From: Typhlomys cinereus
Taxonomy: Eukaryota > Chordata > Mammalia > Rodentia > Platacanthomyidae
Assembly (NCBI GenBank): GCA_023101885.1
Contig: JALPQD010000138.1
Span: 984,542-1,048,541, forward strand
DNA length: 64,000 bases
Direction of reading: 5' to 3'
The notes below the pieces were generated by a model, which was not told the DNA's origin, ran no database searches, and was given only the letters and a program-made list of their open reading frames with translations. The position numbers and the translations under genes were made by a program. Positions 40,202 through 47,298 of the stretch are shown here, one piece after another. Within the stretch, counting starts at the first letter, position 1. Every line of letters starts with the position of its first letter.

Positions 40202-43200
40202 CTGCGCGCGTGTGTGTGCATTAGAGGGCACTGTGTGTCCCTGTGGAGGCCCAAAGGTGACTTTGGAAATCATCCTGGATTACTTCTACCTCCTTTTTGT
40301 TTCACTGTGGGATTTCCCAGGCTCCATCCACAAAGGCCAGAAATGCAGGCCTCCTGTCATTTCCTCCTGTCATTTTTACATGGGACCTCGAATCCAAACT
40401 CAGGACCTTCTGCTTTGGAGACAGAGTCATCGCTCCAGTCCCTGTGTGCCATTTTTATGTGGGATCCAGGATCTAAACTCAGTCCTTTTTTTGAAGCAGA
40501 AGCTTTAACCCCTGAGCCATGATTAAAGGTCAAGCCCCTAGATGTCTTTTTGTGATGTGCCTGACCTTATACACTGCTCGCTTTCCAGTGGATTATTAGT
40601 CCCCTGTGTTGTAATTGAAAGGATTTTTTTATATAAATTATGGGCTGGATATCTGTATCTACCTGAGTGAGGTCAGCCATTTCATCTGTTCTTATGGAAT
40701 CTTCCATTGTGGAGCTTTTATTTTTAATTTTATATATTTTATTTGTGTGGGGGGGCAGAGAGAGAGGGAGAGAACAACACACAAAGCCAAAGGACAACTT
40801 TCAGAAGTTAGTTCTCACACTTCCCACCATATTGGCTTCAGGGATCCAACTCAGGTCAGTTAGACCTGGGCACCTTATCCACTGAGCTATTTTGCTGGCC
40901 CCTCTTTTTAATGTTAAGTATATAGTTTTCCTCCTTTGTAACTGATACGTTCTGTTATAAATGCACTGTAGTGGTGGTGTCTCCTTAAAAGTGTTTCCCT
41001 CACTAATGTATCAGATCCACAGCTAGAGAGGAATTTTGTGAAGGGCAGGAATCCCTGCCTTCCCCATCCAAGCATGTGTGCAATTCACTCTAGGCTCTTC
41101 AATCTCTACACCTTGAGTCATCTGTGGCACCTGAACACCCTGTGCCGAAGACTAGGGCTTTCTTTATACTAGCAGGAGTTATCTCACTATTTTCTTCCAA
41201 AAAGAATTTTCTAGGTTAATCTTGGCCCTTTAGTCCCCCACATGAACTTTGGAATCAACTTGTTGAGTTTTAACTTGAACAGCACTTGATCTACATCAGC
41301 TGTTAATAATAATTGGAGAATTGGTATCTTTACTGAATGCAATGCCCATCTATGAGAAAATGACCGGTTGCCATGTCCATACTTCTTCTCTTGGTTCTTT
41401 TGGTTAACTGCTTTGATCAACCAAGCTCCACGCTTGATTCTAATTTCATGAGTTCTCCTTAGTATCCTTTGGAGTCCTGGCATCTCACTCTGGGCACCTT
41501 ATGTCATAGGTACAGGTGTCAACGTGATGGTTGAGGCTTGAGCTCTGGGCACATTTGTAGAGAATTGGTAGTTGAGTTAAGCTCAGAGCGAACCTGCAGC
41601 TGATGGGGAAGACCCCGGCCATGGTGGGTGAGACTAGTTCCTTGGGCAGGTGGATAAAATGGGGGGAACTGTTTGAGAAAGGAGGCATCCTTGTGTATAC
41701 TTGGTCAGACATGCTGGTCTGGCAAATAAGGATCGTCCCTCTCTCAGCTGTTATGTGGATTTGGTGTGTCCAGTTATCTCATCCCTGGTGTTGGTGTGAG
41801 CTCTCCTGTCAAGCTGGACTAAGAACTTTAATTGGACTACTGTAAGACAATAAACTCCATGTTTTCTTAAGTCGTTTGGTGGTGATTTTATTAGCATAAT
41901 GCAGGCGAACTGCAGCACCTTGTTACACAGGTCTATGATAATTTCCTGTAGTTTACTTGTTTTTGATACCTTTGAGAGTGTCTAAGAGTATTGGTGAAAT
42001 ATTTATTGTCTTTCAATTTGAGTTTATTTAGAACGGGGCTGTAGGATGGGGGTGGGGGGTCATGCCAAGGGTACATGCTATCAATGTGACTTACAATGAT
42101 AACCTCAATCATTTATATAAGGTTGTGCTTTTCACCTTTTATCCAGTCTCAAGCTACTTTCCACATCATATTCTTTGGAAGCAAGTCATTAACTGTATCT
42201 TAAATATTAAGAGTTGGAGAGATATGTGTTACCCCTTTGAAGGAGGAACATCCACATAAATTATTAGAAATTAATTTACATCAGTTACTTTCCTTATTCA
42301 TTCAATCATTTATTTATTACATCATGAATTCATGGAACGGAATATTTTATATTCTGAATTTAAAGTAAAACTCTTGTTTATTCTGTTGTTCAGATTGTTC
42401 CTGTTTTGCCCACTGGGCAACTGAATCTTATAATTTTCTCCATGAAGAGCTTACATATATTTTGATATATTTTCATACTGTAAATGTAGTCTTTCCTGAG
42501 GCCCAAATCTAGCTAATCTCATTTTTGAGTATATATGCTTATATATAATAATATATAATATGTAAATATATATTAAATATATATATTTCTGATATATAAA
42601 GGAAATGAAATTAGCATGCGCGCACACACACACACACACAGACTGATACTTGGACTCCCATGTTCATGATAGTATTCAATAATATATGGAATCACCATGA
42701 ATAGCAATAAACAGATGAACGGTCCAAATAAATGGTGGTATACACACCCACATAGATACAGATAGACATACATTTATATACATATATGTATACATGCACA
42801 GATATTCATACACAAACACATATGTACACACATGTACATAGGTACACATAGATACAATATACCGTATATGTATATGTATATACATTTAAACACAAACACA
42901 AATATACACGCATACATATGTACACATAAATACACATTTGCAAAATAAGATACAATTCAGCTTTAAAAAGAAAGGAAATCTTTTCATTTCTAACAACATG
43001 ACTAGACGTTGAGACTGTTATGCTCTATGAAATAAGCCAGGCATGAAAGATGCTGCACAGCATCTCATTCATGGAGCCTGAAGGATTAAACACAGGGCTG
43101 CTGAGATGGCTAGAGGACGTAAGTACTAACCATGTAAGCCTGGAACTCCTACGTGACCCATGAAGCACGTGAAGGTAGAAGGAGAGAACCGACTTCACTG

Positions 43201-46200
43201 AGTTGTCCTCTGACCTTCACGGGGGCATTGTGGCATGTAAGTGTCCACATACATGTACATCATATACACACAAACTTCATGCAATAATAATGTTTTTTTT
43301 TAAAAAATTGAACTCAAGGTTAGGGGGTGACTCGGTGGCCGAGCAACTGTGTACCACACTGGAGGCCCTGGGTTTGAACACACATCATCAAAAGTAATAA
43401 ACTGTAAGAATAAGTTGATTCCATAAAGGCAGAGCAGAATAGTAGTGGCCAGATACTGGAGTAGGGTTGGAGAACAGAAGATGCTGGTCAGAGTTTCAGT
43501 CAGAATGAATTCTGCAGCTCTACTGCAGAGCACGGTAGATTACAGTTAACAATAATAAATTGTCTCCTTGAATACTGCTAAGCCGGTAGACCTTAAAAGG
43601 ATTCACCATAGACATGCCAAGTATACAAGATGCTATGTTAACCTGCTTTGTTTAATTAGCTCATAATGTATACATGAATCAAAACATCAAGTCATATATG
43701 CCACAGATAAATATCATTTTATCAATTAAAACCTAAGAAAGCTAAAATTAATTACAACCCTTGCTTTAAAGTCTGTCTTTCTAATGATAACATTCAACAT
43801 CTATTCCCTTTTGATTGTATTCGCTTGGAACTAATTTCCATTTTTAACATTTCAGCTTTCCTGTGTCTCTAAGGTCAGGCTCGTCTCTCCTATTGGTGTT
43901 CCATGACTGTCCCTTCCCTGGGATGTCATAGGACATGTCCACCTTCTTTCTTCTACGTCTATTCCTGCTTCAAATGCTCCAGTTGCTCAGTAAACAGCCC
44001 AGCCTCCCACCTGTCACTCAACTCTCAGAACGTACCCTGGGGTTTTCCATCTCAGCCCTCAATGCCACAAACACCAAAGCTTGCAGAGTATCACTTGGAA
44101 GTACGTTTCCAGTGTCTGTGTTGTTTCCATTCTTGCTGCGTGGAGCCCAGCCACCTGTATCACCTCCCAGCAGTCCTGGGAGCAGCCTCCCGATAGCCTC
44201 TTGGCATCCATGCTCATCCACCCTACAGTCTACACCCTGTTGCCCAGCTGCAGGATACGGGGACTTTGTGATGGCACCATGGTTCCCACTCTGAGGACTC
44301 CCGTCAAAGGGTTCCTGGAGCACACGACCCCTGGGAAATGCGGGTTCTTCATCTCAGCTTCCACAGCCCACCCTGCTCTGGCTGCTTCTCCCTCAAACAA
44401 CACCTCTTTCCCCTAGCTGTCATCTCCCCTCAACTAGGGGAATTTTCATTCCTCCTTGTAAAGAGGACTTTACTCCTTAGCCCTGGGCTTTCCTGACTTC
44501 CCATTGAGATTCCTCTACCTTCATCTCAATGGAAAATTCTATCTCACTCTTTAGGTTTGTTTCACTTTTGTTTCTCAGAGTAACTTTGTATGACCTCTGC
44601 TATAGTCTGGGATTTGGATTTAGGAGAAGTAATTAAATGAGTCATAAGAGTGGGGCTCCAGGGCTGAGGAGATGGCTCACGGATTAAAGCTTTTGCCTTG
44701 CAAGCAAAAGGACCTGAGTTCAGATCCCGCCATCCCATGTAAAAATGCCTGGCAGAGGGGCTGGAGAGATGGCTCAAGGGTTAAGATTCTGTCTCACAAG
44801 CAGAAAAGTCCTGAGTTTGGATCCCAGGGTCCCATATAAAAACACCAGGAGGAAATGGCAGTGGCCTGCACTTCCAGCTCTGGTAGGCAGGGCCTGGGAA
44901 ATCCCAGAGCGAGGCAAGGAGCAAGAAGCGATCCAGGATGATTCTCAAAGTCACCCTTGGTCCTCCACAGGTATATACAGTGCCCTCTGACACCACACAC
45001 ACACACACACATGCACACACCACACACACAATACATACATACATACATACATAAATAAATAAATATTTTTAAAAATGCCTGGCAGATATGGAGGTGGCCT
45101 ACACTACTGGTCCTGGACAGCAGAGCCTAGGAAACCCCAGAGCAAAGCAGTAAGGTGGAAAAGCAATCCAGGACAATTACCAATATCCTTGGGCCTCCAC
45201 AGGTATATACACGCCTTCTTGTACACACAAACATGAACATCCATCCACATGCAATACACACACACACACATACCCATATCCACGCCAACACACACAAAGT
45301 GGGGTCCACTCTTACATAACTGGAGAGATTAGCAAGCCACATAGTGAAAGATGGCCTTTGACAAGCCAACGAAAGAGCTTTGAGAATAAACCAATCCTGC
45401 TTTCACTCTTGGAGTTCTAGTTCCCACAACAGTGATCAAATAGACTTGCTATTCAATCCACCCCACCTACAGTGTTTCCTTACAGTAGCCCTAGCAGACT
45501 AATACAACTGAGCTAATTGGGTCAGGTTCAACTCGCTCTTTCTGTCAAATATCACTATGTAATTACCTGCTTTTTTGTTTTTCTAAATTTGCTTTCCTCA
45601 TTGAACCACAGATAAAATAAAGGAAGATATCTTTTTTTACTGTATTGTATAGCATCTAGCGATAATCAAATCATAGCAGAAGCAGAAGAAATGGATGTTA
45701 CAAAACAATCTATGCATATATATATATAATCAAGTAAGTGTAGTTAAGATGAAGTAAAATTAGAAAATCAGTTCATTGATCATAAAAGCCACTTTTCTAA
45801 ATGCTCAATAGCACATATGGTGAGTGGTTGGCCAGAGGACAGCGCAGATTTTAGAGTATTTGCATCAATATGCAATCGGACCATGCCAGTATAAATGATC
45901 ATGTGGGTCGTCCCCGAGTATGAATAAAAGCTAGACAGATTAGAAAAAGACGGGGAGGCTGAAGGAATGAGGTGCAGAGGATGGACCACCAGAGTCTGAG
46001 GAGGGAACTATCGGCATTACAGTATGAGACAGCAAGGGGCAAGAGCGGGGAGGACTCGGTCGTGTGAGGACTGGGACCAGATGAGAGCTTGTAATTTATT
46101 GTGACTGCGAAGGAAGCCAAGCAGAGAAGTGTCTGGCTGGATTTGCATTTTTGATACATTACACTGTGGGGAGTGTAAGCCTGGGGGCAGGAACAGCAAT

Positions 46201-47283
46201 TAGGGGTTGTTGAAAGTCTGCGAAGAGGAAGCAGAACAAAGGGAGGGTGGAGAGGATGGAGCTGGGGGAGAGAAGCCAAACTTGAAGGATGACTGGACAC
46301 AGGGTGGAGACATGGGAGGAGCCTGCTGATGGGTAGATTTCTAGGCAGAGCTGCCACCATTTAAGAAGGCAGGAAAGAGTTAGAGGAGAAAGGATAAGAG
46401 ATTCTGAACAGGAGTGGGCTAGTTTAGAATCTCTCCTTTTTTGCATGTGTAAATACATGGATGTGTGTGTAATATGTGTGCCTGTGGAGGCCCAAGAATG
46501 ACTTCTAGAATCATCCTGGATTGCTCTACTTCCTTACTGCTCTGCTTTGAGGTTTCCCAGGCTCCCCCTTCCAGGGACTGGAAGTGTAGGTCACCACCAT
46601 TTCTGCCTGGCATTTCACATGGGATCTGGGATTTCTCAGGTCCTTTTAGTTGCAAGCCAAGAGCTTTCATCCCTGAGCCAGTCGCTCCAGCCCCTAGTTT
46701 GGCATCTTGTGAATATTGACTGTGGTGGGTTCAGAGTACATTGTCCCAGATTTTCCCTGTTTGAGCCTTGGAAAGGTCTTCTTAGCTTGAGGGATGGAGA
46801 AGAGGATGGAAATGATAAACCATCCTGTGGGAAAGTCACTTGACCTTGTAGACCACAACTAGAAATGCTTCTACCTAAATAATAGGAGAGATCCCAGCTA
46901 GACCAAGTGGATTTGGTGATCTCCTTGAAGGGAAACAGCAGCTCCTGTTGACTGGAAAAGCACAAGACATGAGTACAGCTGTCAGCCGAATTCCAGTCAG
47001 ACACTCACAGTTTCTATGATACCAATTAACAGCAAGAAATACTGCCTGGAGGTGAGGACTTACTTTTCCATACTCTTTCTGCTTAATTTCAATTATATTT
47101 ATTTTTCCTCGAGAGTCATAAACTTGTCAGGCAACCCAAGAACTAACTTGGAGTAATCATTTCTCCATAGCCACTTCACCTCTCCCAAGCTGAATTTAAT
47201 TTATTCATGATTTACTGGTACTTACTGATTTCATCCACATTTTTCAGAAATCTTTGCAAGTCTCTGTCTTGATCGCCAGCCAT
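513..47283 (-). CDS. TTC12: TTC12, tetratricopeptide repeat protein 12 (21 coding exons, complete)
   Basis: Cytoplasmic assembly factor for axonemal dynein arms; in humans its loss causes primary ciliary dyskinesia (family knowledge). The joined exons give 2115 nt, 704 aa plus stop, against about 705 aa in human. Residues 1-107 are charged and partly coiled-coil-like. About three TPRs span 108-212, with G113-N114, Y122 and A125 in the first, N145-R146-A147, Y150, Y156 and A159 in the second, and A176, G181, K182 and A183 in the third. Residues 213-704 are leucine-rich armadillo-like helices. The start ATG at 47283 has A at -3 and G at +4. Coding exons: 47226-47283, 37521-37684, 36743-36764, 36021-36098, 35099-35220, 29381-29440, 23986-24057, 18721-18781, 18134-18322, 17068-17137, 15848-15936, 14513-14681, 8965-9057, 7574-7634, 6561-6698, 6091-6189, 5540-5608, 4507-4608, 3231-3330, 2096-2318, 513-588. 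No frameshift or premature stop was seen. Identity rests on recalled similarity to human TTC12 along the whole length. Confidence 0.96.
1240..1460 (+). repeat. B1-like SINE with A-rich and GA-rich tail
   Basis: The segment has the 7SL-derived pattern: gtggtgcacacctgcaatcc, then a GA-rich body, gagatcaacctgggct, and cagacctgtcctg followed by a poly(A). The tail decays into a (GGGA)n/(GA)n tract. Confidence 0.65.
1470..1835 (+). repeat. MaLR-like LTR fragment (probable)
   Basis: The start ggttatagtttggatactaa, the gggtcactggggtgcatct middle and the end ccaaataaggctttctttct with a ggcattctgtcacagtgata terminus resemble the solo-LTR pattern of mammalian MaLR elements. Subfamily was not assigned. 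Confidence 0.5.
2096..2318 (-). CDS. TTC12: TTC12 coding exon 20 (largest coding exon)
   Basis: 223 nt, residues 606-679: [20 protein letters not shown], then [10 protein letters not shown] and [12 protein letters not shown], ending in LGKMCTAEP. The donor is gtgtgc after CCCAG. If this donor is not used, the frame stays open for another 28 codons to a TGA at 2008-2010, which would give an alternative C-terminus. Confidence 0.94.
2319..4506 (-). other. TTC12: TTC12 introns flanking coding exon 19 (2319-3230, 3331-4506)
   Basis: A short (GT)n at about 2565-2582 and a G-run at 2399-2408 are the only evident simple repeats. No SINE is clear. 3331-4506 looks like unique intronic DNA. Confidence 0.5.
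3231..3330 (-). CDS. TTC12: TTC12 coding exon 19
   Basis: 100 nt, residues 573-605: [20 protein letters not shown], then [13 protein letters not shown]. Acceptor tctag, donor gtaggt. Confidence 0.94.
4507..4608 (-). CDS. TTC12: TTC12 coding exon 18
   Basis: 102 nt, phase 0 at both ends, residues 539-572: [20 protein letters not shown], then [14 protein letters not shown], a typical armadillo helix set. Acceptor acccag, donor gtaaca. Confidence 0.95.
4980..5218 (+). repeat. tRNA-headed SINE with CA tail (older copy)
   Basis: Degenerate head (gttggggagaaggcttagtg), body with cctggaaggtcgagcctgg and agcaatccaggatgattcct, and an (AC)n tail at about 5172-5201. It has the same layout as the better preserved copies at 9093, 44757 and 54716. 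Confidence 0.7.
5540..5608 (-). CDS. TTC12: TTC12 coding exon 17
   Basis: 69 nt, phase 0 at both ends, residues 516-538 ([20 protein letters not shown] plus ILT). Acceptor ctccag, donor gtaagt. Confidence 0.95.
6091..6189 (-). CDS. TTC12: TTC12 coding exon 16
   Basis: 99 nt, phase 0 at both ends, residues 483-515: [20 protein letters not shown], then [13 protein letters not shown]. Acceptor ttcaag (not the usual cag/tag type but aag is allowed), donor gtacaa. Confidence 0.93.
6561..6698 (-). CDS. TTC12: TTC12 coding exon 15
   Basis: 138 nt, phase 0 at both ends, residues 437-482: [13 protein letters not shown], then [20 protein letters not shown] and a leucine-rich end. Acceptor cttgtag, donor gtacta. 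Confidence 0.94.
6857..7132 (-). repeat. tRNA-headed SINE with CA tail, minus orientation
   Basis: Reads in reverse: the GT-rich tail remnant lies left, ggcccaagggtgacatcagg in the middle, and a head with A and B box remnants at the right end (ctctgaaccatctcactggt). Confidence 0.7.
7574..7634 (-). CDS. TTC12: TTC12 coding exon 14
   Basis: 61 nt, residues 416-436 ([20 protein letters not shown] plus L). Acceptor caacag, donor gtgagc. Confidence 0.94.
7635..8964 (-). other. TTC12: TTC12 intron between coding exons 13 and 14
   Basis: No recognisable repeat apart from a short A run near 7771. Appears to be unique intronic sequence. Confidence 0.45.
8965..9057 (-). CDS. TTC12: TTC12 coding exon 13
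   Basis: 93 nt, residues 385-415: [20 protein letters not shown] followed by [10 protein letters not shown]. The acceptor follows a long T run. The donor gtcatt is poor, yet it is the only GT that joins to the next exon as EER-FQVWF, as in the family. Confidence 0.92.
9093..9345 (+). repeat. tRNA-headed SINE
   Basis: gggctagagagatggctcag at the head carries the Pol III A box. ggtcctgagttctgatctca holds the B box. The body runs through ggtggagcctgggaaatccc and gcaatccaggatgattccta to an (AC)n-rich tail. It lies 36 bp upstream of coding exon 13 in transcript sense, in reverse orientation to the gene. Confidence 0.8.
9346..14512 (-). other. TTC12: TTC12 intron between coding exons 12 and 13, mostly unassigned
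   Basis: A 5.4-kb intron. Apart from the SINE at 9093-9345 and the LTR-like tail near 12590-12800, I see no confident repeat or exon. A poly(A) at 12243-12257 may mark a small retroposon end. Confidence 0.5.
12590..12800 (+). repeat. LTR/DNA-repeat 3' fragment
   Basis: Contains the characteristic gtaagccccaaataataaac, then ctttaagctgctttggtcag and gtgtcttatcactgcaactg. This is the 3' part of a common rodent interspersed repeat that supplies an AATAAA-like motif. Family not assigned. Confidence 0.5.
14513..14681 (-). CDS. TTC12: TTC12 coding exon 12
   Basis: 169 nt, residues 329-384: [20 protein letters not shown], then the helices [20 protein letters not shown] and HLDLT. Acceptor ttgcag, donor gtaagg. 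Confidence 0.94.
15848..15936 (-). CDS. TTC12: TTC12 coding exon 11
   Basis: 89 nt, residues 299-328, including [14 protein letters not shown] and the helix [13 protein letters not shown]. Acceptor ctccag, donor gtaagc. Confidence 0.94.
16305..16730 (+). repeat. B4/B2-like SINE with imperfect CA tail
   Basis: tRNA-like head remnant (ggctttgtggataaagtctg), B1-like middle (gcttgtaatcctagtactca, ggaggcagagatatgggatc), then agaccctgcctcaataataa and a long imperfect (CA)n tract at about 16600-16722. A similar composite lies at 25845-26200. Confidence 0.6.
17068..17137 (-). CDS. TTC12: TTC12 coding exon 10
   Basis: 70 nt, residues 276-298 ([20 protein letters not shown] and following). Acceptor tttcag, donor gtaggg. 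It continues the armadillo-like repeats. Confidence 0.92.
17138..18133 (-). other. TTC12: TTC12 intron between coding exons 9 and 10
   Basis: Contains a pure (TA)n tract at about 17886-17921. The rest appears unique. Confidence 0.5.
17886..17921. repeat. (TA)n dinucleotide tract
   Basis: About 36 bp of uninterrupted alternating T and A. Long TA runs of this type are prone to cruciform formation and length change. Confidence 0.9.
18134..18322 (-). CDS. TTC12: TTC12 coding exon 9
   Basis: 189 nt, residues 213-275: [17 protein letters not shown] followed by the first armadillo-like helices ([23 protein letters not shown]). Donor gtaagt, acceptor ttctag. Confidence 0.94.
18721..18781 (-). CDS. 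TTC12: TTC12 coding exon 8 (end of TPR3)
   Basis: 61 nt, residues 193-212 ([20 protein letters not shown]) plus one base. It is the second helix of TPR3 and the conserved NPKLQ linker. A second possible acceptor AG lies 5 nt inside, but only the outer one keeps phase 0. Confidence 0.93.
19190..19440 (-). repeat. tRNA-headed SINE, minus orientation
   Basis: GT-rich tail at left (about 19195-19255), ggcccaagggtgacatcagg then aatcatcctgaattgttcta in the middle, and a decayed head near 19410-19440. Confidence 0.65.
20165..20412 (+). repeat. Composite tRNA/B1-like SINE with (CA)22 tail
   Basis: Head gggctcgtgaggtggctctg, B1-like part with gctggctagcctggcctgta and cctgtctcaaacaaaaagtg, then gtcctctgacctccacacat and a pure (CA)n run at 20369-20412. 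Confidence 0.65.
21196..21805 (-). repeat. Older tRNA-headed SINE split by a younger copy
   Basis: The outer copy occupies about 21215-21400 and 21710-21805. It is interrupted by the insertion at 21401-21709. The two halves rejoin cleanly if the insert and one target-site copy are removed. Confidence 0.8.
21401..21709 (-). mobile_element. Young tRNA-headed SINE nested in an older copy, 10-bp target duplication
   Basis: Target-site duplication ctacctggtg at 21391-21400 and 21710-21719. The reversed element has an A/T-rich tail and (GT)n at left, and the head with A box (cttaacccctgagtcacctc in reverse) and B box at right. It closely matches the copies at 54716-55057 and 58856-59142. Confidence 0.88.
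22500..22760 (+). repeat. LTR-like interspersed repeat fragment
   Basis: The order ccctctctcagctcttcctg, then cttctgaaatcgtaagctgg and ggtcacatagcagtggaatg resembles the repeat at 12590-12800. It is diverged and inserted in the L1 block. Confidence 0.4.
22975..23175 (+). repeat. B4/ID-B1 composite SINE
   Basis: ID-like head (ggggctgggcatggagctca, gttggcagagagcttgtcta), B1-like part (cctataatcccagcactcca, gatgcagaggcagaaggaga) and a ttgtctcaaaagcaaac end. Confidence 0.7.
23986..24057 (-). CDS. TTC12: TTC12 coding exon 7 (TPR3)
   Basis: 72 nt, phase 0 at both ends, residues 169-192. It codes [20 protein letters not shown] and four further residues, helix A of TPR3. Acceptor tgcag, donor gtgagt. 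Confidence 0.95.
24505..24870 (+). repeat. tRNA-headed SINE with long imperfect (CA)n/(CATG)n tail
   Basis: Head ggagatggagagatggccca, body through gctgggaaactccagagcaa, then about 200 bp of imperfect cacacatgcatgc-type repeat (24690-24865). Confidence 0.75.
25645..25745 (+). repeat. ID-like SINE
   Basis: Short tRNA-derived unit: gggctggagaaggagttcag, catgtagcatgcacaagatc, tttgatcctcagcaccaaaa, followed by an A-rich tail. Confidence 0.7.
25845..26200 (+). repeat. B4-like composite SINE with CA tail
   Basis: ggccagcaaggtggttcggt head, cttgccaggcaagcatgagg, B1-like ctcgggaggcagagatagag, then tctggcctccatacatatgc and an (AC)n tail. Confidence 0.65.
27985..28205 (+). repeat. B2/ID-like SINE
   Basis: gtggagaaagagctcaacag head, gctggaaacccacatggtgg-type middle and tgccctgtgacctccaacca near the 3' end, then a CT-rich stretch and A-rich end. 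It is diverged. Confidence 0.55.
29381..29440 (-). CDS. TTC12: TTC12 coding exon 6 (TPR2)
   Basis: 60 nt, in phase 0 at both ends. It codes [20 protein letters not shown], the rest of TPR2. The acceptor is tttcag and the donor gtaaga. Being a multiple of three, it could be skipped without a frameshift, but that would destroy TPR2. Confidence 0.95.
29520..30235 (+). mobile_element. Old LINE-1 3' end with poly(A)
   Basis: Diverged L1 ORF2 tail (gtaccatgtgacccacttat, tgtccattgacagatgcatg), then a G-rich 3' UTR and an A-rich end near 30205-30230. Plus strand, disabled. Confidence 0.65.
30867..30965. repeat. Composite patch made of two nearby sequences
   Basis: 30867-30923 is the reverse complement of 31926-31982 (57 nt, one mismatch). 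Directly after it, 30925-30965 repeats 30151-30193 in direct orientation with few mismatches. The pair sits where an L1 ORF2 sequence should be continuous. Confidence 0.85.
31926..31982. repeat. Right arm of 57-nt inverted repeat
   Basis: Pairs with 30867-30923 across a loop of about 1.0 kb, with 56 of 57 positions complementary. Confidence 0.9.
32235..32575 (+). repeat. MaLR/ORR1-like solo LTR (probable)
   Basis: Starts near gacttgaaagtaaaatgttc, includes acttcctgttctctctgctg and ends with ggtcttaataaactctctct, then agtatcttatcacaacagaa. This is the layout of rodent MaLR LTRs, including the AATAAA-type motif. Confidence 0.6.
32576..35098 (-). other. TTC12: TTC12 intron between coding exons 5 and 6, right part
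   Basis: Pyrimidine-rich microsatellite at 33156-33241. The 33700-34300 stretch looks repeat-free and has an octamer-like atgcaaat and several TAAT cores near 34190-34245. No exon is visible. Confidence 0.5.
33156..33241. repeat. (CT)n/(CCCT)n pyrimidine tract
   Basis: About 85 bp of CT-rich repeat with mixed (TC)n and (CCTT)n units. Confidence 0.9.
35099..35220 (-). CDS. TTC12: TTC12 coding exon 5 (TPR1 and start of TPR2)
   Basis: 122 nt, residues 108-148. It contains the TPR signature KEMGNEAF, then [13 protein letters not shown], and ends in VLYTNRAQ, the helix A opening of TPR2. Acceptor cgtag, donor gtcagt. Confidence 0.95.
36021..36098 (-). CDS. TTC12: TTC12 coding exon 4
   Basis: 78 nt, residues 82-107. 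It encodes the basic helix [20 protein letters not shown] and continues to VLAD just before the first TPR. The acceptor is ttcag and the donor is gtaacc. Confidence 0.93.
36743..36764 (-). CDS. TTC12: TTC12 coding exon 3, 22-nt microexon
   Basis: The exon codes NADEINP plus one base, flanked by a tgcag acceptor and a gtaaga donor. Including it takes phase 0 to phase 1, which is exactly what the next exon needs. Skipping it would shift the frame, so it should be constitutive. The family carries a similar EEIN stretch at this point. Confidence 0.88.
37285..37490 (+). repeat. tRNA-headed SINE with (CA)n tail
   Basis: Head ggggctagagagacggctca, B box region ggtcctgagttcggattcta, shortened body ending gcctgggaaatttcac and a (CA)n run at 37431-37482. 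It lies 31 bp downstream of coding exon 2's donor, in reverse orientation to the gene. Confidence 0.8.
37521..37684 (-). CDS. TTC12: TTC12 coding exon 2
   Basis: 164 nt, residues 20-74, acidic, including the stretches [10 protein letters not shown] and [14 protein letters not shown], which match the family N-terminus. The acceptor is ctctag. The donor gtttcc after AAG is weak but is the one that keeps frame with the next exon. Confidence 0.92.
39320..39460 (-). repeat. B3/B2-like SINE fragment, minus orientation
   Basis: The series gagagagttcagagaacaac, then cactgggatcaaactgaggc and catgagtcatcttgctggct is the reverse of a tRNA-derived SINE head. A related copy lies at 40740-40900. Confidence 0.55.
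39935..40130 (-). repeat. Older tRNA-headed SINE, left part, split by a later insertion
   Basis: GT/ATGT-rich tail, then atggaggctcaagagtgact and a body that stops at about 40130. It continues at about 40441-40535 after the inserted copy. Confidence 0.65.
40131..40440 (-). repeat. tRNA-headed SINE nested in the 39935-40535 copy
   Basis: Begins with A/T-rich tail and (GT)n (40160-40194), then ggcccaaaggtgactttgga, and ends in a head remnant near gacagagtcatcgctccagt. No clear target duplication was found. Confidence 0.65.
40740..40902 (-). repeat. B3/B2-like SINE fragment, minus orientation
   Basis: The segment runs from ggcagagagagagggagaga through ggcttcagggatccaactca to ccactgagctattttgctgg. 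It has the same structure as 39320-39460. Confidence 0.55.
41505..41925 (+). repeat. Interspersed repeat, copy 1 (LTR or DNA-transposon type)
   Basis: Shares order and sequence with 52048-52442: acaggtgtcaacgtgatggt, gagctctgggcacatttgta, a gggtgagactag segment, agctctcctgtcaagctgga and a tail with aggcgaactgcagcac. Family not assigned. Confidence 0.65.
42535..42935. repeat. AT-rich and imperfect CA/TA low-complexity region
   Basis: Alternating AT runs (42539-42595), a (CA)n run (about 42622-42641) and an imperfect acacata/tatgtat field (42735-42930). Confidence 0.8.
43090..43290 (+). repeat. B2-like SINE, diverged
   Basis: Head cagggctgctgagatggcta and 3' part gttgtcctctgaccttcacg, then acatacatgtacatc and an A-rich end near 43300. 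Confidence 0.55.
44650..45295 (+). repeat. Older tRNA-headed SINE split by a younger copy
   Basis: Outer copy at 44650-44756 and 45071-45295, interrupted by the insertion at 44757-45070. Body motif gcaatccaggacaattacca and a (CA)n tail at about 45256-45270 follow the break. Confidence 0.8.
44757..45070 (+). mobile_element. Young tRNA-headed SINE, 16-bp target duplication
   Basis: The target duplication aaaaatgcctggcaga is present at 44741-44756 and 45071-45086 without a mismatch. The insert has a full head (ggggctggagagatggctca), a body and a tail of (CA)n, (CATA)n and (AAAT)n. Confidence 0.9.
46440..46697 (-). repeat. tRNA-headed SINE, minus orientation
   Basis: ggcccaagaatgacttctag, gaatcatcctggattgctct and gggatctgggatttctcagg lead to a head ending ctgagccagtcgctccagcc. 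Confidence 0.7.
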
Positions 47284-47298
47284 TGTGGACCAAACACT
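47226..47298 (-). CDS. TTC12: TTC12 coding exon 1 (start exon, with 15 nt of 5' UTR)
   Basis: The acceptor is a pyrimidine-rich run ending in ttag at 47299-47302. Fifteen UTR bases precede the ATG at 47283-47281. The exon codes residues 1-19 ([19 protein letters not shown]) plus one base and ends at a consensus gtaagt donor. Because an acceptor lies just upstream of the ATG, at least one noncoding exon must exist further right. Confidence 0.93.

Larger units (their letters stand above)
37685..47225 (-). other. TTC12: TTC12 largest intron, between coding exons 1 and 2
   Basis: A 9.5-kb intron with many SINEs (39320, 39935, 40720, 43090, 44650, 46440), an interspersed repeat at 41505-41920 and AT/CA-rich tracts (42535-42930). 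43880-44420 may be an ancient L2-like segment, which I cannot confirm. 45300-46430 shows nothing recognisable apart from short AT runs. Confidence 0.6.

Noticed and set aside
43903..44416. Overlapping open frames of about 100-119 codons on both strands
   Set aside because: No known domain, no splice context and three frames open at once. Better explained as GC-moderate noncoding DNA, perhaps an old L2 segment.
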